64,000 nt of DNA. It comes from Pusillimonas minor. GTDB taxonomy: Bacteria; Pseudomonadota; Gammaproteobacteria; Burkholderiales; Burkholderiaceae_B. Below are positions 1 to 8,168 of the stretch, one piece after another. The stretch lies in the NCBI RefSeq assembly GCF_014237865.1, contig NZ_JACJUU010000003.1, positions 186,001-250,000 on the forward strand. The letters run 5' to 3'. Position 1 is the stretch's first letter; each line of letters begins with the position of its first letter. The translations under genes and the position numbers were made by a program. The notes below the pieces were generated by a model. The model had not been told where the DNA came from. It ran no database searches and saw only the letters and a list, made by a program, of their open reading frames with translations.

Positions 1-326
1 AGTGTCTCCGTTGATATTGTTTTCGGTGGAGTCTGAACTCTACGGATAATTTTTTATGCGGTCAAGGCGCAGCGTTTGCACAGAGGGCTGTGACAACAAA
101 GAAGATAAAGCCTGGCAACCAAAGATAAGCCAATAATATCAAGACCGTTTGATGGCGTAACAAAAACTTGATGAGGGTCAAACATTACCGTGTTCGGCAC
201 CGCTACGATGGGCTGGTGTCGTTCGGATCACGTCGTCTTGACCTGCCTAAAAAGGCGGGTGGAAACGGTGCTAAAACATTAAGCATTGATTAGGCGCCAA
301 CTGCACTGGCGACGGCGCCAAACGTG
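1..326 (-). promoter_or_regulatory. Gene-free region; promoter and RBS of a gene starting just left of the window
   Basis: No coding region is supported here. On the minus strand a GGAG Shine-Dalgarno (positions 9-6) lies about five bases from the left edge, so a minus-strand gene probably starts immediately outside the window. A TTGACC -35 (65-60) is followed after 17 bp by a weak TAGAGT -10 (42-37). An Fnr-like site lies farther upstream at 168-181 and is listed separately. The promoter assignment is inference; the RBS is the stronger part. Confidence 0.45.
168..181. promoter_or_regulatory. Fnr/Anr-type binding site
   Basis: TTGATGAGGGTCAA matches the Fnr consensus TTGAT-N4-ATCAA with one mismatch. 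It lies upstream of the presumed minus-strand gene left of the window and beside an Fnr-family regulator gene, which fits anaerobic or autoregulatory control. It sits about 140 bp from the proposed start of leftward transcription, farther than the classical -41.5 position, so the regulated promoter is uncertain. Confidence 0.5.
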
Positions 327-899
327 TCAAGCCGCCAGGTGCCGGGCATCGATAATGTGTACGGTGCGCCGGTCGATGCAAATTGCCCCGCGCGCCGCCA
401 GCGAGGACAATGCCCGGGACACCGTTTCCAGGCTCAGCCCCAGAAACGCCCCGATGTCCCTTCGGGTCATGGGCAACTCAAAGGCCCCCGCGGGTAAGCC
501 GCGCCGGGCGTGACGATGGGCTTGCAATGCCAGGAACCGTCCTACGCGTTGCTCGGCCCCGATAACCGTCATCAAATCGGCATCGCGTTCGTGTGCACTT
601 TGCGCCAGGCTGAAGGCTTCGTACAGTGCACGCTCAATCTGAGCGTCTTGTCTTGCAGCATCCAGTAAACCGTTAAAGGGCAGGGCAACCAGTTCGGTGT
701 GCGTCAGGGCCACCGCATCGTAGCCATGCTTGCCCAGGCCAATGCCTTCCAGCCCTACCCAGTCGAACATCATCGGAAAATGCAATACACGCTCGTGGGT
801 GGTGTCGGTGTGGCGTACCGTTTTAAGGTAGCCGGTGCGTACCAGATAAACATTGGCAAACGGTTGACCCGCCCGGAACAGCACCTGGCGCGGTTGCAA
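327..899 (-). CDS. Fnr/Crp-family transcriptional regulator, 5' end uncertain or damaged
   Basis: The product is a DNA-binding regulator of the Crp/Fnr family. The N-terminal two thirds is a cyclic-nucleotide-binding-type beta barrel (VLFRAGQPFANVYLVRTG near residue 6), followed by a dimerisation helix and a C-terminal winged helix (MTRRDIGAFLGLSLETVSRAL). The recognition helix carries the E-x-x-SR pattern of Fnr proteins that read TTGAT half-sites. The only start in the open frame is TTG at 899, without a clear ribosome site, giving 190 residues; Fnr proteins usually have 220-250. In the same frame an ATG at 959 is followed nine codons later by TAA at 932-930. The N-terminal Fe-S cysteine cluster of true Fnr is not visible. 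Either the start is atypical or the gene is a decaying copy. The family call is firm; function is unsure. Confidence 0.7.
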   Translation of the reverse strand: MQPRQVLFRAGQPFANVYLVRTGYLKTVRHTDTTHERVLHFPMMFDWVGLEGIGLGKHGYDAVALTHTELVALPFNGLLDAARQDAQIERALYEAFSLAQSAHERDADLMTVIGAEQRVGRFLALQAHRHARRGLPAGAFELPMTRRDIGAFLGLSLETVSRALSSLAARGAICIDRRTVHIIDARHLAA

Positions 900-1013
900 A
901 CGTTTAAGGGCGAAAGCAGGGTTGCGACATTACATCAGCCGTTTGACGGGAGGCCACATTAGCTTAAGGGTTTGCCCTAGGTGGGGTTCGATGCATTTAA
1001 CAAATTGTTGCGA

Positions 1014-1041
1014 TTGTGCCTAAAGCAACCTATGCTATAAG
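1014..1041 (+). promoter_or_regulatory. Candidate sigma-70 promoter of the GGDEF gene
   Basis: TTGTGC (1014-1019) and TATAAG (1036-1041) are separated by 16 bp and lie about 70 bp before the ATG of the diguanylate cyclase gene at 1113. The match is moderate and no other promoter is evident in this gap. Confidence 0.4.
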
Positions 1042-1112
1042 TTTTGTCATCAGCAAGGGCTCAGCGACACCTATAGCTATGGCTTGCTTTGCGCCAAATT
1101 ACTGGAACATAA

Positions 1113-3341
1113 ATGGTTAATGCCCCGCCCGATCAAGTTCAGGAACACGCCCTGGGTGCCGAGGCGATCGCACGGCTTCAGGCCGGCCCATCGGCCGAAG
1201 GCTTGCAGCTGCTGTACGACGTGGTGCAAGCGCTATCGGGCGCGCATGGCTTGCGGCAGGGCTTAACCAGCACGCTCGAACGCGTGGTACGTGGCGATGG
1301 TTGGGACCTGGGCGTCATGTGGTTAAACACACCGGGCGGCCTCAAGTTCCAGTGTGCCTGGCATCACCCGGCGCTTGACGCGGCCAACTTTTTGCAGGTG
1401 TCGCAAGACCCAAAGCTCGACCTTGACGCGTGCCTGGCCCACCAAACCCAAAAGCGGCGCGCACTGATTTTTATTGAACAAATTGCGCCCAATGCCTGCT
1501 GGGAGCGCAACCGCCAGGCGATGGCGCTGGGGCTGACCTCGGCCATGGGGCTGCCGCTCATGGTCGGCGATAAAATCTATGGTGTCCTCGAACTGTTCAG
1601 CCGCAGCCCCCGGGTTTGCAATGCCCACGCATTAGGCCTTTTCAGGGCGTTAAGCAGCGACATCGGGCAGTTCATCGAAGCGCGCCACCTTGAGCAGCAA
1701 CTTTACGACAACAACGCCAAGCTGGCCGAGGCCCACCGCATTGCACGCATGGCTTACTGGGAACTGAATCTGGTCAACCTGCAACTGCATGGCAACCTGG
1801 ATACCGCCGCCGTGCTGGGCTTAACCCCCGAGTCGTTGCCGCGCGACCTGCATGCCTTGTATGGCATTGTGCCCCCCGAAGACCACTCGCATTTGCAAAC
1901 CATGATTGCCGGGGCGCAGCGCCAGCAGCACCCCATTGTTACTGTCGAGTATCGGGTTATCGACAAAGACGGGCACGTCAGGCATATGCTGGTCCAAGCT
2001 CAGGGGCGGTTCGATATTTCTGGCAAGCCGGTACGTATAACGGGCACCATTCAAGACATTACCGAACAAAAACAGGCGGCCGAACGCGCTCGACAGTCTG
2101 AGCAGCGCTGGGAAATCGCCTTTCGCAACAGCCCCATTCCCAGTCTAATTACCAGTTACGACACCGGCTTGTGCCTTGACGCCAATGACGAAATGATGCG
2201 TGTTATGGGTTTGCGACTAGATCAGATTGTGGGGCGCACCACCAGCGAAGTGCGACTATGGCCACCCAATCGCTGCCGCGACGAACTCATTTCGCAAGTG
2301 CATGCGCAAGGCCGAGTGCGCGACTTCGAACTGCACACCGAAATCAATGGTAAAGAGTCATATTTGCTCATTAACCTTGAAATCATTGACTTTAATGGCC
2401 AACGTTGCTTGCTGGGCCAATGGATCGACGTTACTCGCCAGAAATTGCTTGAAGAAAGCTTGCGCTTAACGGTAGCGGCCGTCGAGCATGCCGGCGACGC
2501 GCTGGTGCTTATGGATCACCGCGGTAACATCATTTCGGTCAACCCGGCCTTTACACAAATTACCGGCTATACCAAAGAACAGGCCAGCGGTGAATGGTTT
2601 CTGGGCCTTATTCATAAACCCTCAGGTCGGCACGACAAATCGTTCTTCCGCAATGCCGTGGGTACGGTCGAGACCGACGGCCAATGGAAAGGCGAAGCCT
2701 GGGCCAAACGCGCCGACGGTCAAATTATTCCGACGGTGCTGACGCTCAGTGCCATCCGTCACCCCAATACCCAACGGGTCAAGCATTATGTCGGCGTGTT
2801 TTCCGATATTTCACGCCAGAAAGAATACGAAATGCAGTTGCAACAAATGGCCTGGCACGACGACCTTACGGGCGTCGCTAACCGCAACCTGCTTATCGAG
2901 CGCGGCAATCGCGCCCTGCTGCAGGCCGAGCGCCACGATACCATCCTGGCACTGGTCTTTGTCGACCTCGACCGCTTCAAAGCCATCAATGACACCTACG
3001 GCCATGTGTTTGGCGACGAACTGTTAAAACAAGTGGCCGAGCGGCTTTGTTTGTGCGTTCGGGCGTCCGATACTGTCGCCCGCATCGGTGGCGACGAGTT
3101 TGTATTGCTGTTGCCCGAAGTCGCCGAAGAAGAGGGCGGCAAAATTGTTCTCGAAAAGATCCGTCGCGCCATGCTCGAACCGTTTATTATTGGCGGGCAG
3201 ACGGTCGGCATTGGCGCCAGTCTGGGCATTGCCTACTACCCCCAAGACGGGCTAGACATGCCCACACTGCTTCAGCAGGCCGACGAAGGCCTGTATCGCA
3301 TGAAGAAGGCAACACGCGACGACACGGCTTCACCCGTTTAA
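1113..3341 (+). CDS. GAF-PAS-PAS-PAS-GGDEF diguanylate cyclase
   Basis: This 742-residue soluble signalling protein should condense two GTP into cyclic di-GMP. Domain order is an N-terminal GAF-like sensor (about residues 30-180), three PAS domains (about 195-310, 325-430, 450-565) and a C-terminal GGDEF domain (about 575-740). The active-site motif is intact (ARIGGDEFVLLL), and an RASD (RxxD) sequence lies exactly five residues upstream, which is the inhibitory I-site, so product feedback is expected. No transmembrane segments are seen, so the signal is probably cytoplasmic; the ligand cannot be told. The next reading frame contains PAS and EAL remnants, suggesting that a cyclic di-GMP phosphodiesterase once lay alongside. 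The start has a GGAAC ribosome site. Confidence 0.85.
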   Translation: MVNAPPDQVQEHALGAEAIARLQAGPSAEGLQLLYDVVQALSGAHGLRQGLTSTLERVVRGDGWDLGVMWLNTPGGLKFQCAWHHPALDAANFLQVSQDPKLDLDACLAHQTQKRRALIFIEQIAPNACWERNRQAMALGLTSAMGLPLMVGDKIYGVLELFSRSPRVCNAHALGLFRALSSDIGQFIEARHLEQQLYDNNAKLAEAHRIARMAYWELNLVNLQLHGNLDTAAVLGLTPESLPRDLHALYGIVPPEDHSHLQTMIAGAQRQQHPIVTVEYRVIDKDGHVRHMLVQAQGRFDISGKPVRITGTIQDITEQKQAAERARQSEQRWEIAFRNSPIPSLITSYDTGLCLDANDEMMRVMGLRLDQIVGRTTSEVRLWPPNRCRDELISQVHAQGRVRDFELHTEINGKESYLLINLEIIDFNGQRCLLGQWIDVTRQKLLEESLRLTVAAVEHAGDALVLMDHRGNIISVNPAFTQITGYTKEQASGEWFLGLIHKPSGRHDKSFFRNAVGTVETDGQWKGEAWAKRADGQIIPTVLTLSAIRHPNTQRVKHYVGVFSDISRQKEYEMQLQQMAWHDDLTGVANRNLLIERGNRALLQAERHDTILALVFVDLDRFKAINDTYGHVFGDELLKQVAERLCLCVRASDTVARIGGDEFVLLLPEVAEEEGGKIVLEKIRRAMLEPFIIGGQTVGIGASLGIAYYPQDGLDMPTLLQQADEGLYRMKKATRDDTASPV

Positions 3342-3360
3342 ACAGCCGCAGGTAGTTTGC

Positions 3361-4432
3361 ATGCAGGGTCTCGACAATGTGCTCGACGTCAACACGCCAG
3401 TGGCAGTTGTGGTGGTCGACGCCAATGGTGTTGTTCAACATATCAACCGCTGGATGACCGACTGGAGCGGCCACGCACCGGACGCGGTGGCCGGCACCCC
3501 ATTCGAACTTTTGTACCCCGAAGTCCTCGCCCAGGGCTGGCCATTTGGCTCGGCTACCCGGCGCGCCCAGGTCGTCTTACATTGGCCCGGTTTCGTCCTC
3601 GTTCAAGGTGCTCGACTTACCCGCCGACAGCCTTGAGCTGGAAATTACCGAAGGTGTACTGTTAGAGCAGGTTGATGACACTATTAGCAAACTGCGTAAC
3701 CTGCAGGCTTTGGGTATCAAGATCTCGGTAGACGACTTCGGCACGGGTTATTCCAGCTTACGCTATCTGAAAAATCTACCCGTCGACAAAATCAAGATTG
3801 ACCGTTCTTTCGTTAAAGAAATCGCCAGCGACCGTAACGACGCTGCCATCAGCAAAGTCATCATCAGCCTGGCGCATCACCTTAATTTAAAGGTTGTCGC
3901 CGAAGGGGTTGAAACCGCTGCGCAGTACTGGTTCTTGAAGCGTAACTTTTGCGATGAGTTTCAGGGGTACTTGTTCGCGCGAGCCATGCCGGTGGGGCAA
4001 CTGGCCGAGCGCCTGCAGCGTAACGGCGGGGTAGAGACCTTGCCCACGCGCCAGGAAGACGTCGACGAAGAGCGTAATAAGGCTGGGTTGTGTATGTGCA
4101 GGCCCGGCGCAGTAAAGTGTAATGTCTCGCGTTGGAAGTGTTCGGGTGCTTCCGTTTTGTTGACTTTACATAATATACATTATGCGAATTATGGAATACG
4201 AAAGAACAAGGTTTTCATCAGGAACAAGCCGATTCGGCCTGTTGTCGCGATTGTTGAAGGCGCGCTGCGTCGGCGGCCAGCCATTGGGCGTAGTCGGTAC
4301 GCAACCGGGCAAACAATACCGTCGCCCAATCGGGCAAGCTTGGGGCTACACGGTAGTACACCCATTGGCCGTCTCGCCTGTCTTCAAGCAACCCGCAGTG
4401 ACGTAATTGCGCCAGATGACGCGACACTTTAG
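3361..4432 (+). pseudogene. Fused PAS / C-terminal EAL remnant
   Basis: Two partial genes lie in different frames. Frame 1 from ATG 3361 encodes a PAS-like sensor piece (VAVVVVDANGVVQHINRW) that ends at 3636 in unrelated sequence. Frame 2 from about 3610 encodes the second half of an EAL phosphodiesterase domain: LELEITEGVLL, ISVDDFGTGYSS, VDKIKIDRSF, VVAEGVET and GYLFARAMP. The first 100 or so residues of the EAL domain, including the EAL motif itself and its metal ligand, are absent. The frame then runs on without its natural stop to 4432, across the antisense of arsR. A deletion that joined two genes out of frame explains this. The remnant should have no phosphodiesterase activity. Confidence 0.75.
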
Positions 4433-4568
4433 ACTGGCCTTCAGCCAGGGCTTCAGTCAGGTCGCACACACACAGTTCGCCTTCGCCGGCCAGTAAAAGC
4501 ATGATCCGGCACCGGGTTTCATCGCCCAGACATTTAAAGAAAAACACGGGGTTATCTATGGTCATCAT
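4218..4568 (-). CDS. arsR: ArsR-type arsenite-responsive repressor
   Basis: A 116-residue ArsR/SmtB winged-helix repressor. The alpha-3 metal site ELCVCDL is present; its two cysteines are the As(III)/Sb(III) ligands in the classical ArsR subgroup. The DNA-reading helix region is GQSKVSRHLAQLRHCGLL. The open frame extends 43 codons farther upstream, but the conserved domain starts at MMTIDNPVFFFKCLGDETR, so the start was placed at 4568 (or 4565). The gene is divergent from acr3, with a perfect palindrome between them that should be its operator. It should repress both genes until arsenite binds. Its 3' end is overlapped on the other strand by the EAL remnant. Confidence 0.9.
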   Translation of the reverse strand: MMTIDNPVFFFKCLGDETRCRIMLLLAGEGELCVCDLTEALAEGQSKVSRHLAQLRHCGLLEDRRDGQWVYYRVAPSLPDWATVLFARLRTDYAQWLAADAARLQQSRQQAESACS

Positions 4569-4745
4569 GATGAGAATTCGCCGGCAATGAAGGAATAATG
4601 AAGGAAGATAGACCAAAGAATGCGCGGCAGGCCAGCAGCGCCGGATGGACATCACACAGGCAAAAAGCGCATGCTTTTTGATGAATGCAGACGGCACCCG
4701 TCTTCATTCACAGACTGTGCTGTCAGTATATCGTCAATAACATAA

Positions 4746-4776
4746 TTCCGCATATGCGGAAAAGCAGATATATAAT
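4746..4776 (+). promoter_or_regulatory. acr3 promoter with palindromic ArsR operator
   Basis: TTCCGCATATGCGGAA (4746-4761) is a perfect 16-bp palindrome. A consensus TATAAT -10 element lies at 4771-4776, so the palindrome covers the position of the -35 element. An ArsR dimer bound here would block the polymerase. It is the only strong inverted repeat between arsR and acr3. Confidence 0.75.
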
Positions 4777-4866
4777 ACGCCGTCAACGCAAAACCACATA
4801 TCTCATACTAATCCAAGGTTTTTTCTTACCCTAGCTTTGATAAAGCCAAACCCGATAAGGAACCCC

Positions 4867-5946
4867 ATGTCCAGCCAATGCGAAGTTGTCGGCAAACAAG
4901 CCGCCGGCGCACCCATTAGTTTTTTTGAGCGCTACCTTACCGTTTGGGTAGCCCTGTGCATTATTGCGGGCACCCTGCTGGGCTTGTATTGGCCAAATGC
5001 TGCGCAAGCCGTAGGGGCCATGGAGATTGCGCATGTCAATATCCCGGTCGGTGTCCTGATCTGGATCATGATTATCCCCATGCTGATGAAAATTGACTTT
5101 GGTGCCCTGCGCGAAGTGTATGACCAGCGCGCCAGCATGGGCGTCACACTGGCCGTCAATTGGGCCATCAAACCTTTCAGCATGGCATTGTTCGGCTGGT
5201 TTTTTATCAAGGTGGTGTTTGCCCCCTGGTTACCTGCTGACGAGCTTGACAGTTATATGGCCGGGCTGATTTTGCTGGGGGCCGCACCCTGCACGGCCAT
5301 GGTGTTTGTATGGAGCAATTTATGCCGGGGCAACGCCAACTTTACGCTGACGCAAGTTGCACTTAACGATCTTGTCATGGTGTTTGCGTTTGCGCCTATT
5401 GTTGCTCTGCTTTTGGGCGTTTCATCGATTCCTGTGCCCTGGGATACGCTGACGTTGTCGGTGGTTATGTATATCGTTATCCCGTTGGCCATTGCCCAGG
5501 CACTGCGCGGCTGGCTAATCAAGCGTGGTGGCCAGCAAGGTTTTGCCCAGGCATTGGCACAAATTGGGCCTTATTCCATTGTGGCGTTACTGGCGACGCT
5601 GGTGCTTCTGTTTTCGTTTCAGGGCCAGGCCATTATCGAGCAACCGCTCATCATCGCCATTCTGGCCGTCCCCATTTTGCTGCAAACCTTGTTTATTGCG
5701 GGCCTGGGGTATGTCTGGAACCGTAAACTGAAGGTGCGGCACGATGTCGCCGGCCCCTCGACCATGATCGGCGCATCAAATTTCTTTGAACTGGCAGTTG
5801 CCGTGGCTATTGTCTTGTATGGCTTTGACTCGGGCGCGGCTCTGGCGACTGTGGTGGGTGTGCTGATCGAGGTTCCGGTGATGCTTTGGCTGGTGCGCAC
5901 GATTAACCGCAGCCGCGATTGGTATAACCGCGTGGCCATGGCATAA
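4867..5946 (+). CDS. acr3: Acr3-family arsenite efflux permease
   Basis: This 359-residue inner-membrane permease exports As(OH)3 from the cytoplasm, driven by the membrane potential. It has about ten hydrophobic helices and the Acr3 signature GAAPCTAMVFVWS, whose cysteine is essential in studied homologues. The open frame can start at TTG 4837, but ATG 4867 has an AAGGA ribosome site six bases upstream and begins the family-typical MSSQCE region. It is expressed from an ArsR-controlled promoter and followed by a strong terminator, so it is probably monocistronic. No arsA ATPase is present, consistent with a stand-alone transporter. Confidence 0.93.
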   Translation: MSSQCEVVGKQAAGAPISFFERYLTVWVALCIIAGTLLGLYWPNAAQAVGAMEIAHVNIPVGVLIWIMIIPMLMKIDFGALREVYDQRASMGVTLAVNWAIKPFSMALFGWFFIKVVFAPWLPADELDSYMAGLILLGAAPCTAMVFVWSNLCRGNANFTLTQVALNDLVMVFAFAPIVALLLGVSSIPVPWDTLTLSVVMYIVIPLAIAQALRGWLIKRGGQQGFAQALAQIGPYSIVALLATLVLLFSFQGQAIIEQPLIIAILAVPILLQTLFIAGLGYVWNRKLKVRHDVAGPSTMIGASNFFELAVAVAIVLYGFDSGAALATVVGVLIEVPVMLWLVRTINRSRDWYNRVAMA

Positions 5947-5966
5947 CGTTAGTACAGGTGCAGGCG

Positions 5967-6000
5967 ATTTTCGCCGTCGTTCGTGACGGCGAAAATTTTT
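5967..6000 (+). terminator. Rho-independent terminator of acr3
   Basis: A perfect 12-bp stem (ATTTTCGCCGTC, 5967-5978, pairing with 5985-5996) around a GTTCGT loop is followed by TTTT and more T-rich sequence. The stem also starts with AAAA complementarity, so it could act in both directions and also end arsC-arsH transcription from the other side. Confidence 0.85.
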
Positions 6001-6081
6001 ATATTTAAGGTCAAATACGGCTGTTTATGCGCCAACAGACACAGCGCTGTTTTTACAACGTAATCACAGTTGCCGCTGGCC

Positions 6082-6804
6082 TTAAAGCTGGTCGACGGCC
6101 ATATTTTCGATGGCCTTGCGTTCGCTATAGCGATCGGTCAGGTAATTTGACCGATCGCGTGTCAGCAACGTAAATTTCATCAGCTCTTCCATCACATCAA
6201 CCACCCGGTCGTAGTACGCCGAAGGCTTCATGCGGTTGTTGTCATCGAACTCTTGATAAGCCTTGGGCACCGATGACTGGTTGGGAATGGTCACCATGCG
6301 CATCCAGCGGCCCAGCACGCGCAGCGAATTTACAGCATTAAACGACTGCGAACCCCCGCTGACCTGCATGACCGCGAGCGTGCGACCCTGCGTGGGGCGG
6401 ATACTGCCCACCTCAAGTGGCAACCAGTCTATCTGGTTCTTGAACAAACCGGTCACGCTGCCATGGACTTCCGGACTGCACCACACCTGCCCTTCAGACC
6501 ACAATGACAGCGCCCGGAATGCCTGCACTTCGGGATGCTCTGGCTGCACGCTGTTGGCCAACGGCAAATTGGCCGGGTTGTAAATGCGTACGTCGGCGCC
6601 TGAGTGCACAAGAATGCGTGCGGCCTCTTCAACCAGCAACCGGCTGAATGATCTTGGCCGCAACGATCCGTACAACAGCAAAATGCGCGGCTTATGATGG
6701 CTGGCATTGGTCACCTGCAAACGGTCGGAATCAGGTCGCAGGAAACGCGTTTCATCCAGATTGGGCAGAGATAAATCTTCAGGGATGTAGTACGTCATGG
6801 CCAT
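6082..6804 (-). CDS. arsH: ArsH NADPH-dependent FMN reductase / organoarsenical oxidase
   Basis: A 240-residue flavodoxin-like flavoprotein. The FMN phosphate-binding loop [15 protein letters not shown] (about residue 43) and the ArsH-specific stretches [22 protein letters not shown] and [23 protein letters not shown] are all present. In studied ArsH proteins the enzyme oxidises trivalent methylated or aromatic arsenicals with NADPH/FMN. Its ATG overlaps the stop of arsC by one base (TAATG), so the two genes are translationally coupled in one operon under the second ars operator. Confidence 0.93.
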   Translation of the reverse strand: MAMTYYIPEDLSLPNLDETRFLRPDSDRLQVTNASHHKPRILLLYGSLRPRSFSRLLVEEAARILVHSGADVRIYNPANLPLANSVQPEHPEVQAFRALSLWSEGQVWCSPEVHGSVTGLFKNQIDWLPLEVGSIRPTQGRTLAVMQVSGGSQSFNAVNSLRVLGRWMRMVTIPNQSSVPKAYQEFDDNNRMKPSAYYDRVVDVMEELMKFTLLTRDRSNYLTDRYSERKAIENMAVDQL

Positions 6805-7232
6805 TACTTTGTAATAAGCCGACCCTGCGCGTCGAGCATGGGTGTGCCGTCTTCTTTGGCAAACGGCCTGGCCGGCATCGGCGGCAGTATGTCCAGTGCA
6901 ACTTCAGACGGGCGGCACAAGCGCGTGCCCTTTTCTGTCACAACAAACGGACGGTTCAGAAGAATCGGGTGGGCTTCAATGGCGTCAAGCAACTGTTCAT
7001 CCGATACCTCTGGTTTGTCTAGTCCCAGTTCGGCATAAGGCGTGCCTTTTTCACGCATGGCTTCGCGCAGCGTGAGCCCGGCATCGGCCACCATTTTCTG
7101 GATGGTTTCACGCGCAGGTGGTGTTTCAAGATAAAGCACAACATTGGGTTCAATACCGGCATGACGTATCAAGGCCAGCGTATTGCGTGAAGTGCCGCAT
7201 TTGGGGTTGTGGTAAATCGTGACGTTCGACAT
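6804..7232 (-). CDS. arsC: Glutaredoxin-dependent arsenate reductase
   Basis: A 142-residue ArsC of the thioredoxin-fold, glutaredoxin-coupled class. The active-site Cys lies in [13 protein letters not shown] (Cys12), and the arginines that stabilise arsenate are present in [18 protein letters not shown]. It reduces As(V) to As(III) using glutathione and glutaredoxin, feeding Acr3. It is the first gene of the arsC-arsH operon and diverges from an arsR-arsC fusion gene that encodes a mechanistically different arsenate reductase, so this locus encodes two unrelated arsenate reductases. Confidence 0.93.
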   Translation of the reverse strand: MSNVTIYHNPKCGTSRNTLALIRHAGIEPNVVLYLETPPARETIQKMVADAGLTLREAMREKGTPYAELGLDKPEVSDEQLLDAIEAHPILLNRPFVVTEKGTRLCRPSEVALDILPPMPARPFAKEDGTPMLDAQGRLITK

Positions 7233-7246
7233 GATCAGATTCCTGT

Positions 7247-7279
7247 TTGGTTGTTTCGAAATTTCAATTATAATTGAAA
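7247..7279. promoter_or_regulatory. Second ars operator, palindrome over a -10 element
   Basis: TTTCAATTATAATTGAAA (7262-7279) is a perfect 18-bp palindrome. Its centre contains TATAAT (7269-7274), preceded by TTGGTT (7247-7252) at a 16-bp spacing, so the rightward promoter of the arsR-arsC fusion runs through it. Because the sequence is palindromic it also supplies a leftward TATAAT for arsC-arsH. The operator differs from the one at 4746, implying separate control by the fused regulator. Confidence 0.75.
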
Positions 7280-7302
7280 CGTTAAAAAGAAAGAGTCAAT
7301 GT

Positions 7303-8166
7303 ATGGATATCAAAGACGCTGTCAAGGCTTTAATGGCTCTCGGGCACGAGTCGCGGCTGGAAGTTTACCGCCTGCTGGTACAAAAAGGCCCAGGTGGGCT
7401 GCCCGCCGGAGAACTGGCCCGGTTGACCAAAAACTCGCCTTCGTCGCTGTCCTTTCACTTAAAAGAACTGGTGAATGCCGGTTTGCTTGATGCGCGACAA
7501 GAAGGCCGGTTTGTATTTTACTCGGCCCGTTACGCGGCCATGACCGGCCTGCTGTCTTACCTGACCGAAAACTGCTGTAACGGTAACCCATGTATTCCCC
7601 TGTCGTCAGACTTATGCGCCGACGACTTATCTTGTACCCCTACTCCGGACGCAATCACCATGACAAACAAGGTTTACAACGTACTCTTTCTGTGCACGCA
7701 CAACGCTTCGCGCAGCATTATGGCCGAAGCCCTGCTTAACACCATGGGGCATGGCCGCTTCAAGGCCTACAGTGCCGGCAGCATGCCGGGCCAAGGGGTC
7801 AACCGCTTTGCACTCGAAAAGGCCAAATCGCTGGGTTACGATACCAGTACCTTGCGCAGTAAAAGCTGGGACGAGTTCGCTGCGCCCGATGCACCACAAA
7901 TGGACTTCATCATTACCGTATGCGACAACGCGGCCGGCGAAGTCTGCCCCATTTGGCCGGGGCACCCCATCTCGGCACACTGGGGGTTTGAAGACCCGGC
8001 AGCAGCCATCGGCACCGACGAACAAAAGCGGGTCGTGTTCGACAAAATATTTCGACAGATCTCCACCCGTATCTCGCTTTTTGCTAACATGCCCATCGAC
8101 AAGCTTGAAAAAGCGGCGATCCATCGAGAACTGACCGCCATTGGTTCACACCCCGTATCCGCCTAG
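7303..8166 (+). CDS. ArsR-ArsC fusion: repressor plus thioredoxin-coupled arsenate reductase
   Basis: One 287-residue frame joins two proteins. Residues 1-95 are an ArsR-type winged helix (MDIKDAVKALMALGHESRLEV, then SPSSLSFHLKELVNAGLL). They are followed by a cysteine-rich linker, ENCCNGNPCIPLSSDLC, which resembles the C-terminal As(III) site (a CC pair plus a third Cys) of atypical ArsRs. From about residue 120 comes a low-molecular-weight phosphatase-fold ArsC with the P-loop LFLCTHNASRS and later cysteines (ITVCDNAAGEVCP) suited to disulfide relay through thioredoxin. The start was set at 7303, after an AAAGAG ribosome site; the longer frame overlaps arsC. It should sense arsenite and reduce arsenate in one polypeptide. 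The next gene, an MCE permease, starts three bases later. Confidence 0.9.
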   Translation: MDIKDAVKALMALGHESRLEVYRLLVQKGPGGLPAGELARLTKNSPSSLSFHLKELVNAGLLDARQEGRFVFYSARYAAMTGLLSYLTENCCNGNPCIPLSSDLCADDLSCTPTPDAITMTNKVYNVLFLCTHNASRSIMAEALLNTMGHGRFKAYSAGSMPGQGVNRFALEKAKSLGYDTSTLRSKSWDEFAAPDAPQMDFIITVCDNAAGEVCPIWPGHPISAHWGFEDPAAAIGTDEQKRVVFDKIFRQISTRISLFANMPIDKLEKAAIHRELTAIGSHPVSA

Positions 8167-8168
8167 CC

